Shown here: positions 1 through 13,420 of the stretch, one piece after another
Position numbering within the stretch: the first letter of the stretch is position 1
Layout of the letters: each line of letters starts with the position of its first letter
Assembly (NCBI GenBank): GCA_000469685.2
Contig: LS997563.1
Coordinates: forward strand, 46,370,250-46,434,249
DNA from: Haemonchus contortus
Lineage: Eukaryota > Nematoda > Chromadorea > Rhabditida > Trichostrongylidae
DNA length: 64,000 bases
Direction of reading: 5' to 3'
Program-made: the position numbers and the translations under genes
The notes under the pieces: generated by a model
What the model was told of the DNA's origin: nothing
Database searches by the model: none
What the model saw: the letters and a program-made list of their open reading frames with translations, nothing else

Positions 1-3000
1 GAGGAAGCTCCGATACCTTGTAGAGGATTATCACTGACGCAAGGAGTAACTCAGAAGAGGTGGTCTAATCTGCTTCCACCACATTTCTGACGAAGCTTGA
101 GAAACTGCTTGCGATGAGAACTGATGAACCGCTTAACACTTACTTCGATCTAAGCAGTCTTAGCGTATACTAATCATTGAAGAAGTCGAAATATGCAAAG
201 GGAACAAATACTTAAGCATATGATAGTGTATCGGTCTTATAACATCTTATATTAATGCTTTCATAATTTTGAAAATTTTCTTTGCATGAGATTTTTAATT
301 ACAATTTAAACTATGCGCTCAAATAGAATAATTTCATATATTGTTCAATTTGATCTAGTCATAATCTATATGTAGCTTAAAGGGTTGCACAAGACTTGTT
401 CGGCATGAGAAGAAGGAATAAAGTTGATCGATCAATAAGAAATCGGTAGCTGGAACGGCCAGAAAACATTGATCAACGTCGACGATCGTATGTTATATTG
501 ACAACTCCATGCTGGCCTTTTCACCGCTGGGTCGCATTTTCACAGACAACCCGTTATCTGATAGTCCGATCATAATGATTGATATCTACTGTAATACTGA
601 AATTCAATGCAGCTAATAGTAGGAACCACTATGCCGGATCTCAGATTTCTGAATGTGTTGTCATTGACAACAAAGCCATGAAATAGGCAGATTCTGGATG
701 TCGCCTACACTATCAAAGGACTATTCTGATACAGGCTAACCGAGGCGGTCAACTGTACAAATCGTTTTCAGCCGACTGAGTTCCTCATTCGAACATAACG
801 GTTTCCTACGAGAGTCTCAGAGAAGAATTGCTATACAGTCAAGAACCTCGACGACTCTCAATGAGCTAGATGCACCATAAAACCCAACGAAACAAGAACA
901 AAATAAACACTCCGCAAAGGCTATGTAGTGCCAGGCTATGTAGGCGCACATTGGCGAAGGCTGGCGTTTAAAATTTCTTAATGTTTTTCATGGAAACATA
1001 TGACTGTACTTCAGTGAGAACTAATTTGGTTCCAAGCAAACCGAACGCGCAAAAAGTACGTGGAGGTAAGGCCACCGAGGCCGAAGCTCCGCCCCACTAG
1101 AAAATAGTTGATTCGAGCGCAAACAAGAACGGGGAGGGCTTCCTCGGAACTTCCTAACACCAACGTTCTCCGACCAGGCTCTGCTTCTCTGCTTCGACCA
1201 AGGGGATTCCCCGTCCGTACATTCATTTCTACACTTCTCATCCCAGCTTCTCAATCGATATTGACACCAACAACGTTATAATACGAAGTGCCTATCAGCG
1301 GGTAGCAATGAGCGTCTTTTGAGAAATAAAAAAGATGGCAATGAACGGAACGAAGAAATAGTAATAGACCAGCACTCGCGCGCTTAACACCAATTAGCTA
1401 TGCACTGTCGCTCACAAAGAGTAGAGCTACAAGGTTGATAGAATATTACAACAAAGTCAAAAAGCCTATGTCTAACTGCAAAAATCTCTGAACTTAAAGA
1501 ACCAAACTCTTGCCCACAAGCTTTTTTTTGACAATTCTACTCTAATCAAACAGTCACTTTGCTTCTTAGGATGCCCCGGAACACACACACTAATGGATGA
1601 CCATTAAATATTCACCAAACGCGTTCTCAGATTTACCTTACACCAATGACATATACCACTCCTTCACAACCACCTGAAGACAACCTTCCAAAACAACAAT
1701 GCATCTACACATGACCTCCATTACTGTAGGAGCTAGCTCTTTCCTACAACTCGTATTTTGCAATCCTGGAAGCTCAGCTGCCAAAAAAGTCATTTCTTTT
1801 CCCATACGCCATCGAATATATCAGCTATCACTGCCATTTTACATTGTAATTGTGCGAGTCTGTATAGCTGCTCATTTCCAACACCCAACCCCCGAAAAAT
1901 TCCAAGACCGGGAACATCTGTACTAGGGGCGCTCAACTTTTTTCTGCTTGGAAGGTGATTTCTCCAGCATAAAGCGCAAGTTCCTTCGCACCCTAGTTAA
2001 AATGCGACCGATGTCGTTCATGTGTATCAAAAACCAAGGATTCGAAAAAGTGCGTAGCATACAATGGACAAACAGATCAATTTAAAAAGTTGATAAAATA
2101 ATCTTTTTAAATAGTAATATTGTTGGAAAGTTTGTGTACTTCATAATATTCAATTCCGAAGCATAAAGATTGTTATCAGTAACGGTCCCAAATGTTTAAG
2201 TCATTGTTCATCAACTTTTCCTCAGAAGAAATGCTTCTAGATAATGAAACCTCCCAAGCAATCACGGTAAAACTTGAAATGTGTTTTCGCTTATACTGTA
2301 AACTATGTATTTACGTTACCCGAAGAGACTGATCTGATAAGAGAAATCACTAGTAATAAAGGTACTGCGGCAAAGGTGCATCCGTTAAAATGAGCGCAAT
2401 GAACCGACTACTGCGTTGAATGGATGCTCGTTGGAACACGAACTGGAAAGAATCATAATCAAAAGTGCACCATTTTGGCCAAGGACATCGAAGCAGCGGA
2501 GGATAACGCATTGAAAAGGTTCCATAATTGAGTTTGCAAGCTGAACATCCCTAAAGAATGAACGAACTTCTCTTGTTCGAAATTCTTTCACCAACTGTAC
2601 TTGTACAAATGAGCTACATGTTGTCGTTAGCTGTTCAACTTCCAGGTCTCACGGCTGGTTTGAATGAGAGTTAGGGGTACCGTCACAGCGCTCAACGGGC
2701 CAGGTTCGACCTTGGAATAATCAAATTTCCTATCAGCTTGCTATTTGCTTTTGAGACGGTGTCTCGTCCACCTACAGACTCAAGCTTTCACAAATATATT
2801 CGACTACCGGTAAATATTACATCACTGGTTATTTATAGGATGGTAATATTTATGCCGACCAATCCAAAACCTCAGTTGCCGAAGCCGACCCTATTACTCT
2901 CATCATTGAGCTTAGCTGATTTTTGCATAGTAACGACAAATAGTAGTAGGCTGCTAAAAAAGTCTCGAGCCGTTTGACAGTCTTTGTTGCTTTATTTTTT

Positions 3001-3088
3001 ATCTCGCACACAATGGAATTCATTCAACCATACAATCACCACCGCTAGCCACAGCCATAGGGGGTCCGAAAAATCGCCGACATTCCTT
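1..3088. other. No supported gene; AT-rich, possibly intergenic or intronic
   Basis: Only short overlapping open frames are present, all under 80 codons. Two overlapping minus frames at about 1011-1254 sit in a locally GC-richer patch and could be a degraded exon, but no family motif or good splice pair is visible. I see no RNA gene, terminal inverted repeat or tandem array here. Confidence 0.6.
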
Positions 3089-3316
3089 TCAACATCCTCG
3101 AATTTGGTTGATTTTTGCCTTGCCTAGGGAGGCCCTGATGGGACGAAATAAGTGATAGTCAGAGGATACAATGTCACGGGAATTGCGGGGGTGGGGAACA
3201 GTATCCCTGCATAGCTCCAATTTTTCATGGGTTTCTTTGAATGCAAGGGGCGTAGCCCTATCGTGCAGTAGTTGGCTGGGAGCTTGTCTCTGCTGCTTTT
3301 CTCGAACAGTCGGCAA
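3089..3316 (-). pseudogene. Mariner-family transposase remnant (C-terminal part of the catalytic domain)
   Basis: An open frame of 75 codons ends at a stop at 3089. It reads as the last third of a mariner (D,D34D) transposase, the enzyme that cuts and pastes mariner DNA elements. Visible family motifs are LLHDRATP (family LLHDNARP, carrying the second catalytic Asp), then DTVPHPRNSRD (family VLPHPPYSPD), then SSDYHLFRPI (family PSDYHLFRSL, carrying the third catalytic Asp). The two Asp residues are 33 apart, against 34 in the family. Proline changes and the loss of the Asn after HD suggest decay. The N-terminal helix-turn-helix region and first Asp are not in frame upstream, and no terminal inverted repeats were found nearby, so this is a 5'-truncated, dead copy. 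The overlapping plus-strand frames are shadows. Confidence 0.85.
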
Positions 3317-3411
3317 GTTTCTAGAAGTGTGTCTTCGCCAAGCAGCCTTCCAGAAGAAAAAGTAGTGGCGAACTTTTTAGCGAATGCCTCACTCCCGCCA
3401 GAATTGACCAA

Positions 3412-6400
3412 CCTGTCACTTCATTGTGAAAAAAGGTCCTCTTCAAAAACAAGCCGTACGGAAGCAGATTAACACCAAAAATCAAATAGAAAAGACCTCA
3501 TAAAATGGCAAAAGCTTCAACCTAACAGAATAGAAAGATGATTACTGGAGTGCCTAATAAACAATTTGCTCATGGGGCGAATGAGTTATCTTAATATTTG
3601 TAGCACGCCGCGGTAGGTGTAATTTGCTGCAAGCCTTGTCAAAACTGCTGAGACCTTAAAAACTGAAGGATCCATAGACTAGACGCTGACCACTCACATA
3701 CCTTCAACATCGGAAACGCTTCGCGTTATCAAAAGCTACTAATCAGTTTGCTTTGGTACCATGGCCTTATCTCTCAAACCAATGAGGACAAAGATTGACA
3801 GAAGGAGAGGTGAATTCGTCTTTGCTTATCGCTGTGCTTACGGTCAGCCTCTGACAGCACTACAAGGCCACTATCGCCGGAACTTCACAGATACACTTAA
3901 CTTACAGGCAATATCAAATAAGTAATTCGAGTAAAGTTGACTCGAACTCTATCAGTTAATCAAGACAGTTCTTCCTGTTCAGTATTCAATAATCTCTTAC
4001 ATACTATTCGACTAAAACCGCGAAGTAAACAGCGGAAATATGGAGTCGCAGCCGTTCTACGACTGAAGGTTTATTCATTTCCTAGTTTCTCCTACACTCC
4101 TGGTTATGGGTACGGCTCCAGCTCGTGATGGTTCCGGGAAGATGATAAAAAATGTGAGCAAAGCTGGCAAGCTGTGAAATTTCTCTTGAGCAGCATCTAA
4201 AGGTTGCGTGGTCAATAAGCACTAATTTGGCTGCCATGGAGTTGAAAAAGAAATGAAGAAGGTGGATCGAATCTCATTATGTTCTTTCCTTGATGAATGC
4301 GTACGCGTCAATTCAATCTGAAAGCGTAAAGAGATGAGCATGTATTACACTCAACCCTTTCTATGGGCACACCTACACACAGATGCCGACCAAAAGAAAT
4401 TACCATAGGGTAAAAGCAAATTGAGCTGAGACGGTGATAAATGACACGGATTGCTCAGAAGGCAACTTTCAAGGCTTCGGAAAGTTCAGCAAATGTATGA
4501 AATTCACAGCTACAAAAAAATATGACATGGAACTGCATTTAAGATCTGAATCGAAGGAGGCATAACAAGATCTACAGCAACGCATAACGAAGAGCCCAGA
4601 TGATAAGTATGTTGTCAAACAATTTTGAAGAAAATCAGCCCACTGCAGTCACAGTATTGCCCCACTCCCTTGCCCTCTCTTCTTGCAAGCGACAAATGAT
4701 TGGGTCTCCTTATCAACTTCATTATCAGTCGTGGACAGCTTAAGATGCCGGAAACGGTGGAATGAAATGGGGCCAGGTAGTAGTTAACACTATAGTCGAT
4801 TCAGATCATCTGAGGATAGAAGGTTCTAATACAAAAAACACACACGAGAAAACAGAATTGTCCCGAACCGATTTCATGACTTATCAATGAAAAAGAGAGG
4901 CCATTATAGTAACTATGTACTTCTGACTTCAGCAACTTAGAAGGTCGGACTGATTCTTCAGTCAACTTAAAAGATTCCCAATCAAAAAGGTCACGTTTGG
5001 ATCCCATCCACCCACCATGAACACCCGCTCAAAGGAACGAGGCAACCGCGCTGCGGCTGGGGTTTGAGGGGCGCGAGCTAGCATACGATTCGAGCATCGC
5101 TTATTTATGACCTTTCGTTTATAAAGAAGAAAGTTTTCCATTCCCGTACCCCTCTAAAAATTGACTTATAGCTAGCATAAAAAGTTACCTACTCAAATGC
5201 AACAGAACGGGAGCGGCTGGCGCATTTCTAGTACGCCCATGAAGTCGGCTCGAGGCATATAATCTACCCCTGGGGCCTTCAGAACGTCACGCATCATAGA
5301 CTTGGCTTAAACATATCATAATCTCATTTCAGCAGAATAAATTGCGTATAAAATTCGTATCCGTGACCAGAGAACTGAATCATCCCAATTAATGAGCTCA
5401 CAGCAATTTTGATGAATACAGAAGTTTCATCGAATCGGCGCAAAATGTCGCCATATTGGCCGACATCAAATATGAATATGTATTTGTCGGTTTGATCAAC
5501 ATGGTTAAAAGCCTCTGGCAAAACAGACTATTTCAGGAAATCAAAAGCAATCCAGATTTGACCAATCTACTAATACCCTGTATATTTGCAGTGGGGCATC
5601 ATGAAGATCGATATGGATCACAAATGCCTCAACTCGAACAAATAGTCGATAAAAATTGATCGGTTGGCTATTCGTCGGCGGAAAACAAAACAACAGTGTG
5701 TAACTGGAGAAGATTGCGCAGACAGCAGCGCTAGGGTTCGACCTAGGCGTGCCTAGTACCGCCTGCATGAATGTGGCTTGGTTGACGGCTTGGCATAAAG
5801 CCACATTGAAAACGTCAAATCCGTAGCTTGTGACGTCATGATAAGCGTGCTCTAATTGATTGTAAAGTTTACACAGAAGCATCAAAGTCAGCGATTCTGG
5901 GTGTTATAGCAGGCAGAAAATGCAAATAGTCTTGGACGGCCGATTTTGTGGCCTTTCTCTTCATAAATGGGCCAAGAAGTCATCATGAACTATGAACACC
6001 CCAAAGCGTAGTCTGGTCATGTTCAAAGACACAGACAGAGAGACAAACATCTCCGCAAGCTTGTCCCAGTCACAAGCGATGAGGCTCAGGGAAAATTGTC
6101 TCATCGATTAGCTCGGAGTGAAACGAAACGCAAATTGGAAGAACCGAGTGCATCAGAGCAAGGTATTGCTTTTTCGAAGAAGAGGTATCTTCCCATCTCT
6201 TCGTCTAACTCTCAGAAAACATGCTCTGCGTCCCTGACCGTCTTTCATTCCGGTTCGCCGCAATAAGATGCCAATTTTTCAGACGTCATTTCTCATCTTG
6301 CGGTTGTTCGTGACGATGAACGAGTGTTCGTGAGAAAATCAACATTTCTAGGATTACGGTGGTTCGGGTGTGCTGTAATCCTATGTGAGCAAAATCATCA

Positions 6401-8980
6401 CTGCTAGGAAAAGCCGCCGCCGTCTGCAATTGCCTGTCCAGCATGAAAAGTCGAACATATCACAACGTCAAAGTGGATTTCACGATGGGCGTTACTCTTT
6501 TTGTCATTTGCTTGTAGAGCGTGGGAAATAGCGCCGTTAATATTGGCGGCTAAAACATTACTTGCTCCGCGGAGAGGGAAAAGCAGTTGAGAGGACAAAT
6601 TTTACAATAGGAGCGAGAAACCCAAGGACACATCCCTTGCCAGAAACATGAAGAAAAGTGATGATCATCTGGGAGATTCACATTTGCACGTAGAATGCAT
6701 TAGATAGGAGGTGGGAAGAATATGCTATCCATAAACACGTATGGCCAATAGTGAACCGATTTCTGGGCTTTTCACGAAAAAAAAATAACATTGAAATCAC
6801 GGAACGAGCGTTTCAGGGCTAGAACAAGAGCTAAATAGGCTTCGATTTTTACTTAAATTTACTTCAATTGATAGATAAATAACTTGACAAGTAACTCAAG
6901 GTGAAGTACTGCAGCGAAAAAAGATAAACCTTGGAATCTTGACTTATATTTCTTTGGATTAAAATTACAAGTTTTCCAAGCCCGTTTACAGCACAGGCGT
7001 AATGGTCGAAAGACGGAACGTTCGTTTCGGGTGAAGGGGTATGCGATGATTGCAAGCTGTTTCTTAACCGTTAACCAACTTACGCATAATACAACCCGTG
7101 CCAGGTACCTCTATCGCTTAAGGCAGCGCAAAATCATTGGAAAAGCAGATGGAAAACATCATTAGAGGAACTGAGTGGTGGAATTCGTTCATAACCGAGA
7201 AAACTCAACAGATCAAAAGCGTGCCACCACGTCAAACTAAACATTGAGAAGCAATATAAATGGAGCACCCTTCATTTCCAACACATCGGTCGTTATCTTT
7301 ACGGAATAATCTTCTAAATATAACAATTGTCGAGACAAAATCTGGGAAAACTTCTATTTATTTGATCTACCAATATTTACTCTATGCAATACTGCTCACT
7401 AAGACACAAATAACATTTCTATCGTCATCGCAGCAAAACACCACAAACCCGTCTCTTGGCCTCGCCCATTTTATGGTGACACTTCGGCTAATCGGACACC
7501 GGAAGCGCTACTCTGTTCAGAAAGAAAGACCAGCAGAGAAAGCCAGCATATAGACAATTAGCACGACCTATGCTACAAATTCAGTAATTATTTAAAGCTC
7601 TACGCATTCAAATCGTATCATACAGTACACATACGGGCTACATAAAGTAGAACCACTTCATGATTTGGATTACCAACCGAGATGCAAAGCGAATATCATT
7701 TTCTCGAGAAATCATCCATAGCTAGCAAGACAACAGAGTGATTCTAGCATGGAAAAAAAATTCCCATGAACTTCTATGCCCTAGGAATTTCTTAAACTCG
7801 GAACCCATTCAACAAGTCTCCTGAGGACTAAAACCAATGGTGGTCATCAGGAGCGACTTTGATATTATTAGAATGAACAACGGAGCCACTCAGCATGACC
7901 AACCATTCTAACTGCATATTTTCCTGCTAAATATACCTTTCTTTTTCTTCCGGTTTGTTTGTCACCGTTATTCTATTCACTTCAATATATTTGCTTGACT
8001 AACCCTTGTTTTACTACAACGCTTCAACCCCCTTTTGACGACCAAACTGCATCTCACTCTCACATCCCATCTCCACTTCTTAGTGATTGAAGAGTAGTTA
8101 AAATAGGGCTAAAGGTTGGAAAAAACAATGATAATGCCATTCGAGCACCTGTTTCCCATCTTTTTGTCAATTTTAGCACCAAGTCGTTCTGCAAGGCCCT
8201 AAAGCATAGGCACTATTTGAGCCAGCATCAAGAATCTAGCCAGTCCAAATTATGATTCCGAAGGTGTACACCAAATGAAGCAACTTCTCAGCCATTTTCC
8301 TACAGAGTTCGACATGAGCACTGTGAGGATAAATTTACAAAGCTCACACGATTTGATAGAAAAGCTTGTGCGCAGTCAATGCTAGCACCTTGGTAGCTAT
8401 AGCGATAAGACGAAGGATTTCTGATAAGAACGAAATCGTTGGCTAGATTCGAAACGTGACGTAGTGGTTCGACAGAGAGTGATAGAATGGAGAAGAGTGA
8501 GAGATGAATGGTGCGGAAACCGGGTTTAATCGATACGGATCGATTAGTGTCAGAGCGATTCATTATCTATCACTGAGCTTTACTTGGATAATGTTTGTTC
8601 GAAAGAATATCCACAGATAAAGAATTGAGGTTTTTGTACATAAAAATTTCTTAGTTTCCAATCTAACCAAATTGTCTATGAAACATATTGAAAGCTGCTT
8701 TGAAATCAAATCGAAGAAAATATACATAAACACGGTTTGATAAACACGAGACAGATGATGCATCCATTATTGCTGACAGGAAAGCAGTGATGGAGCACAA
8801 CACCTCACTGGTAATTTTCAACGTACCAAGAAAATCTATTGCTACATAACAAGCGACATTAAAAAACTAATGCATAACTCACCAAGGTCAATTTCGCTTA
8901 TCCAGAATGAGCTCCACTTTGTTACCTCCTGGAAATCGAACCCGATGGGAATTCTGAGTCTCCGGCATGTTAATCTCTGC
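3412..8980. other. Gene-poor stretch, no recognised gene
   Basis: Several open frames occur but none shows a known family motif. The two most protein-like are minus 5541-5885 (114 codons) and minus 6404-6598 (64 codons, ending in a GGGFS run). Neither has a strong start context or a matching exon partner. The stretch around 5700-5850 contains short palindromes (for example CTAGG..CCTAG near 5731-5757), more typical of repeat-derived DNA. I would treat both frames as unproven. Confidence 0.5.
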
Positions 8981-9113
8981 GCGCATTCATAGTAGGTGCG
9001 TTTTTACGCAGATATACGCATAAAAATGTATGCTTATGCGTAAAACCGGACCAGTCTGCGCAAAAACGCAGGCATATGTGTGGTAAAACGCACATATAAT
9101 ACTATGAATGCGC
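8981..9113. mobile_element. Small palindromic MITE-like element, 133 bp
   Basis: The ends are a perfect 14-bp inverted repeat: 8981-8994 (GCGCATTCATAGTA) and its reverse complement at 9100-9113. A second inner pair, GTGCGTTTTTAC near 8996 and GTAAAACGCAC near 9083-9093, continues the palindrome, and the centre is rich in TACGCA/TGCGTA repeats. No protein is encoded. The size and fold-back form fit a non-autonomous miniature inverted-repeat element. A target-site duplication is not obvious. Confidence 0.75.
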
Positions 9114-11038
9114 CCTCCAAGATTCAAGATATTTAGGGCTCAACCTGACGATAGAATAACTTTTAGCGAAACCGAAGGGAAAAATAGTAAACTCACAGTG
9201 GTTTCCGCAAAAACCAAGCGCCTCGATCAGCATATCAGCAAACTCTGAAAACATTCGAATGTAGATTTGCAACACATCGATAGCGATCAATAAAATGTGA
9301 CGAAGGATACACATCACAACCAATAACCGAAGGTCTCAGCTGCTGAAACTTCACAAAACAAAATCAATGAATAGTGACTAACTCCTACGACTGAATTTTA
9401 CTGTCCCTAATAACAACAGTCAAGGCGGAATTGAAGCTAATCAGTGACACTGGAGAAAAAAGGGAGTGTAAAAGTTGCTCAGTAAGTTGCTAGCACTCGT
9501 GACAAAAACTCTATATCTCTAGTCCAATTATAGAATCATAAATGAAAATGCACCCGGAGGTTTTCACTAACTCTTACCAAAGAACACAGTCGTAAGCAAA
9601 TGATGAGAGGGAAAACAATCAGGACAACACGATTCCGCATGTGCTTTAGGCTGCTATTTGTCCAATTGATTCATAATCCCAGCGGACGCGCGTCTGAGTA
9701 CGGCTAACCTTTGCTCAGTGGTCGAAGGCCTCCCTTAGCGTTTATACAGTCTACAGTACAAGCTTAGAAACACACAGCTGTAATGACAAATTAATCTCAT
9801 TGAAAGATTTCACGTTTCATTCGATCCAAGTCTGGGCGAAAATCGCCAACGTCTGTCGTCATAGGAGGGACGAGATGCTGGAGTAGGCCGCTTATCTACC
9901 CACTATTCAGAAGTTTACTGGTGATTGCGTGATGTAGATATCATGACGACATGTGAAACCAGTCGACATCGAAACGGCTCTCTTCCCCGCAAATCTGATT
10001 GAAGCGTATCATCAAGGGGAAGAGAAACTCGAAGAAAACAGATAGGATGCACTTCGTGTTGCCACTCGGAGCCGTTGCCCACTTCCTCATCTCATGGGAA
10101 ATCGATTCACATCTTTCACATGTGAAAAGCGCCGAAGTGGCGAAATACAGCAAGTTCAACCTCAGTAATGGCGTCTCAACTCAATATAGAATACTGGCGA
10201 TTGATTGTTTCAAAAGAGAAACCCAGCTTCCTTGGGTTATGCTCGCCGAAGGCAATCACCAAATACGAATGAAAACCAACAGCGACTTCGAATTCTTACC
10301 GTAATCCTGCTAGACTATTACCAGTAGTCGTAAAATCTATAATATAATTACACCAATTGCGGTGCGGTGCATCAATGCGTGGTAGGAATTTGAATCAATA
10401 TTGAGATTACGGTGAAAAATTGGACCCCTACCGGTTATCCGTTCATGTTACTATCTTCATTGAGCGACACAACAACTTAAGCAATCACCAATAAATAAAT
10501 TTCTTAGATTTAAGTATACAGACATGTGATTGTGTGCGATGCACAGCTTGGCCATGAAAAAGTGAATCAATTCAATCAATAATACCCAAACCACATCCCG
10601 TTTGTGCATCTAATCCAAAGATTTAATTCGACGAAAGGGAACCCTCAAAGTAGGAGAATAAGGAACACAGAAAAACATGAAAGGGTTGAAATCTCGAAGC
10701 GATGACTTCGCGATTCGCTGGATCGACACGTAGACGAAATTCTATGCAACAAGAGGAGGCATTTGTCGAGTATTCGATGTGAGAATGACACAACCCTTCA
10801 TCGACAAGAAATGTCAACGGTTCAGTGTAAAAGACGGCGCCCACCCGATCCGACAATGACTTGCATCGCCGCCGCCGGCGGCGTCGCGCGACGAACAGTC
10901 GCAGATCAACAAAGCGATCGATCAATTCGATCATGACGTCAATATTAACAAAATAATCAAAAGATTGGTCACATGGGCACAGATAAAAATGGAATTAGTC
11001 CGTGATGACAACAGAAAACGATGTAGTATGTTTTGGCC
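9114..11038. other. No supported gene
   Basis: The longest frames are plus 9999-10304 (101 codons), the opposing minus 9941-10159, and minus 10623-10934 (103 codons, with an Arg-run from CGC/GCC trinucleotides at 10865-10890). They overlap or lack any recognisable motif, and no flanking nematode-type acceptor gives a longer model. I see no RNA gene or clear repeat. Confidence 0.5.
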
Positions 11039-11442
11039 TTATGCTGTCGTCATGTCTGAGTGTGGTGTGCGTGTAAGCGGGTGAGCGCCGGCTGAAAGGG
11101 AGCTGCGTCGATCACAGCCCAAGTCACGCCCACTGAAGGGAGCCGCGAGTCGGACTCGAGCATGAGCATCGACACCAATTGCGACGGCCATCCTTGGTAG
11201 ACAGCTTTGGTCTCGAGCACTGAACTGCCCATATTGGTTGATTTTTCTGTCATTTGGACTTTCCATCCCTGAAGCGACGGTCCTCCAAACTTCACTGCCA
11301 CACCCTTTACCCTTGACAGGTAGTGCCCGCCATCAGAATGGAAATCCATTCTGAGAGTAACGTTACTGCCAAACTCAACACTATGAAATCCCCTTTTCAA
11401 CTTGTTCAGTTGGAAAAGAGTTATTCTGCCGTTTCCTCTCAA
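11039..11442 (-). other. Unidentified open frame of about 130 codons
   Basis: A minus-strand frame runs to a TGA at 11050-11052 and is open up to about 11465. Its composition is fairly protein-like, with segments such as HSDGGHYLSRVKGVAVKFGG and VLETKAVYQGWPSQLVSMLM, and the downstream half is GC-richer than its surroundings. I recognise no family. There is no ATG with good context at the 5' end (the first codon in the open stretch is TTG), so if real it would be an internal exon, or a piece of a decayed element. Overlapping plus-strand frames (11323-11679) are equally open, which weakens the case. Confidence 0.25.
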
Positions 11443-13282
11443 ATTTGGCAGTTTGGAAAGCTATCTACATATTCGGAGCCGAGGGCCCACTACGACACAC
11501 TCAAACAAACAATGGAACCAGAAAATGTCTTTTTCTCGATCTTCTCAACTTCCATTCATGCGTGGACGATGGATTGTTTCAGTCTCTTCATCAATGGTTT
11601 GGAAAAAACAGCCACCACGATGAAACTGGCAGGAAAGTGGCGAGAACAACATCATAGAAAGATTCTCTTCGACTTATAGGTTTTCGAGTAAAGTTCCTTA
11701 GGCTGATTCTGAATTCGGGGTTCTCTTTTCCCATTGTCCAGCTTGAAAACATAAGTATTGGTAGGAACAGTTTACTCAATAGTCTGCTCGATGCCGGAGA
11801 ATCCGAACTGCCGGCTGATCACAACAGCAAGTTACAGCAGCTTCCCATTCCCAGTAGAGACAGGCCAGCGCCGAAGGGATTGGCCTTCAAAACAAAAGTC
11901 ACATACGAGCAGGTCCACGTTTCCTACTAGAAACCCATTTAAGAGGTCTTTAGACAGTAAACACAATTTTCAAGATTGATTCGGTCGGCTACGAGTAACG
12001 GTACGTTTGGGCACTCAAGGTTAATTGGAATATTCGTAGCCGAAAATCACCCTGACATTATGATAGCAACCGCAGCGGTTGTTGACGTACCCCCTCTATC
12101 AAAAACTAGAATGTACACTGTGGAAACGTGAGGGCAGCTGGAGTAGCCTTCACACATTTCACTACTAGCACCACGGGAAAAGGGTGGGAATGTAATAAAG
12201 GAAGAGGAGACCAAATTCGAAAGGGAATCAAGAAGCTACTAAGGCCACCACTTCTGCAGTTAGTTTTGAGGGAGCTGCAGATAGAATACTTGAACGTGCA
12301 CTCAGTAGCTACCCGTCTAAAGCGCGACAACCTTCCTTCCTCCCTCGATGTCCCACCGTCGCCTCTTTGACCTTGTCAAATCCTGTAGTTTTGACTGAAA
12401 AATCCAATTTCATGAAGACACGCCCTTTGGGATGTGGCCAATAGCGAAAGTCTTACCTCCGCACCTTTGAGAATTTTTTATAAAGTATTACAACAGCAAA
12501 TAATTATTTTGGTTTTAATTTGTTTCCTACGTCAGAGGCACAGGCACGTTAAAAACGGTTTCTGAGATTTCCTTGCCGTGTGAATTTAGACTCCCCCTCA
12601 TACCAAACCTGTCGGTCTGAGTTCGAATAACTTCCTGCATACAGCACAATCAGGGCCCAGAGAATGTGTCGTGTGAATGCCACACCCATAGTGGACGAGT
12701 TTCAACGGCTGCACTTTCTCAAGAGACTCCTATGTAAGAAGTTCTAACAACTTGGCATAACCCAGGGCGATAGTGAAAGGCACTTTCGGACAATTTTGTC
12801 TTGATGTAGTCACCTCTTTGCGCAATGGAAGCAAGTTAAATGCAAACACCCCTTACATGCCATTACCGTCACGGTGATCTCGTACAACCTCCACTTCCAC
12901 TACTTTTAAAAAGCCTTGATGTAGGCGTAACTCCTCTGCATCAACACTTCCGCTTTTCAACATAAAAAGTGCACCTTAAAATTATCGATGGCTATGCCTT
13001 TAAATAACCACATTCGTCTGTTTCTCAATCTGTTTCCTCTTTCTGCTAAAGGCAACCAGATCATGTAGTGTAGTTTCCAGGCGTCAAGTAAATGTGGTGA
13101 GATGCTCGGAATGCTGTCCAACATTGCTCTGAAAAAGGCTTTTCACAAGACAGGTTCACAAATCCTTTATCATTACGAATCGTTAACGTATGGAGCGAGT
13201 GCCCATCCTAGAGCCCCAAGTGCATTGGGCTATAGCGGCTCCTCGAGTTCCTATGGGAAATAATAGGATAGAGTTTGAAATC
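11443..13282. other. No supported gene
   Basis: Only short, mutually overlapping frames on both strands (about 11.6-12.4 kb) and AT-rich sequence. A short stretch at 12530-12575 resembles, in the opposite orientation, sequence at about 61917-61950, so some of this is probably old interspersed repeat. Confidence 0.5.
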
Positions 13283-13420
13283 TTTGGCGTCATCTAATCC
13301 CTTTTTGTGACGAGCAGCCGTTATCCGAATCAGTGCTTTGATCCTTCCAGACGAGTCTGGACCCACTTTACCGACCCCGGAGGAATGGAATGTTTTGTTA
13401 ACCTGGGCCGATATATGTAG
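13283..13420 (-). repeat. tRNA-like SINE copy, 5'-truncated
   Basis: On the minus strand this shares the family's central block (a GGTCGGTAAA-like run followed by CCAGACTCGTCTGGAAGGAT) and the tail reading GATTAGATGACGCC. The same blocks, at similar spacing, occur at about 35.0, 37.6, 40.7, 47.0, 47.6, 50.2 and 56.9 kb. The head with the tRNA-like promoter boxes is absent or too decayed to see. Confidence 0.7.

Noticed and set aside
2640..2720. tRNA-like GGTTCGACC with a loose upstream arm
   Set aside because: Stems do not pair and there is no A-box; perhaps an old SINE head at most.
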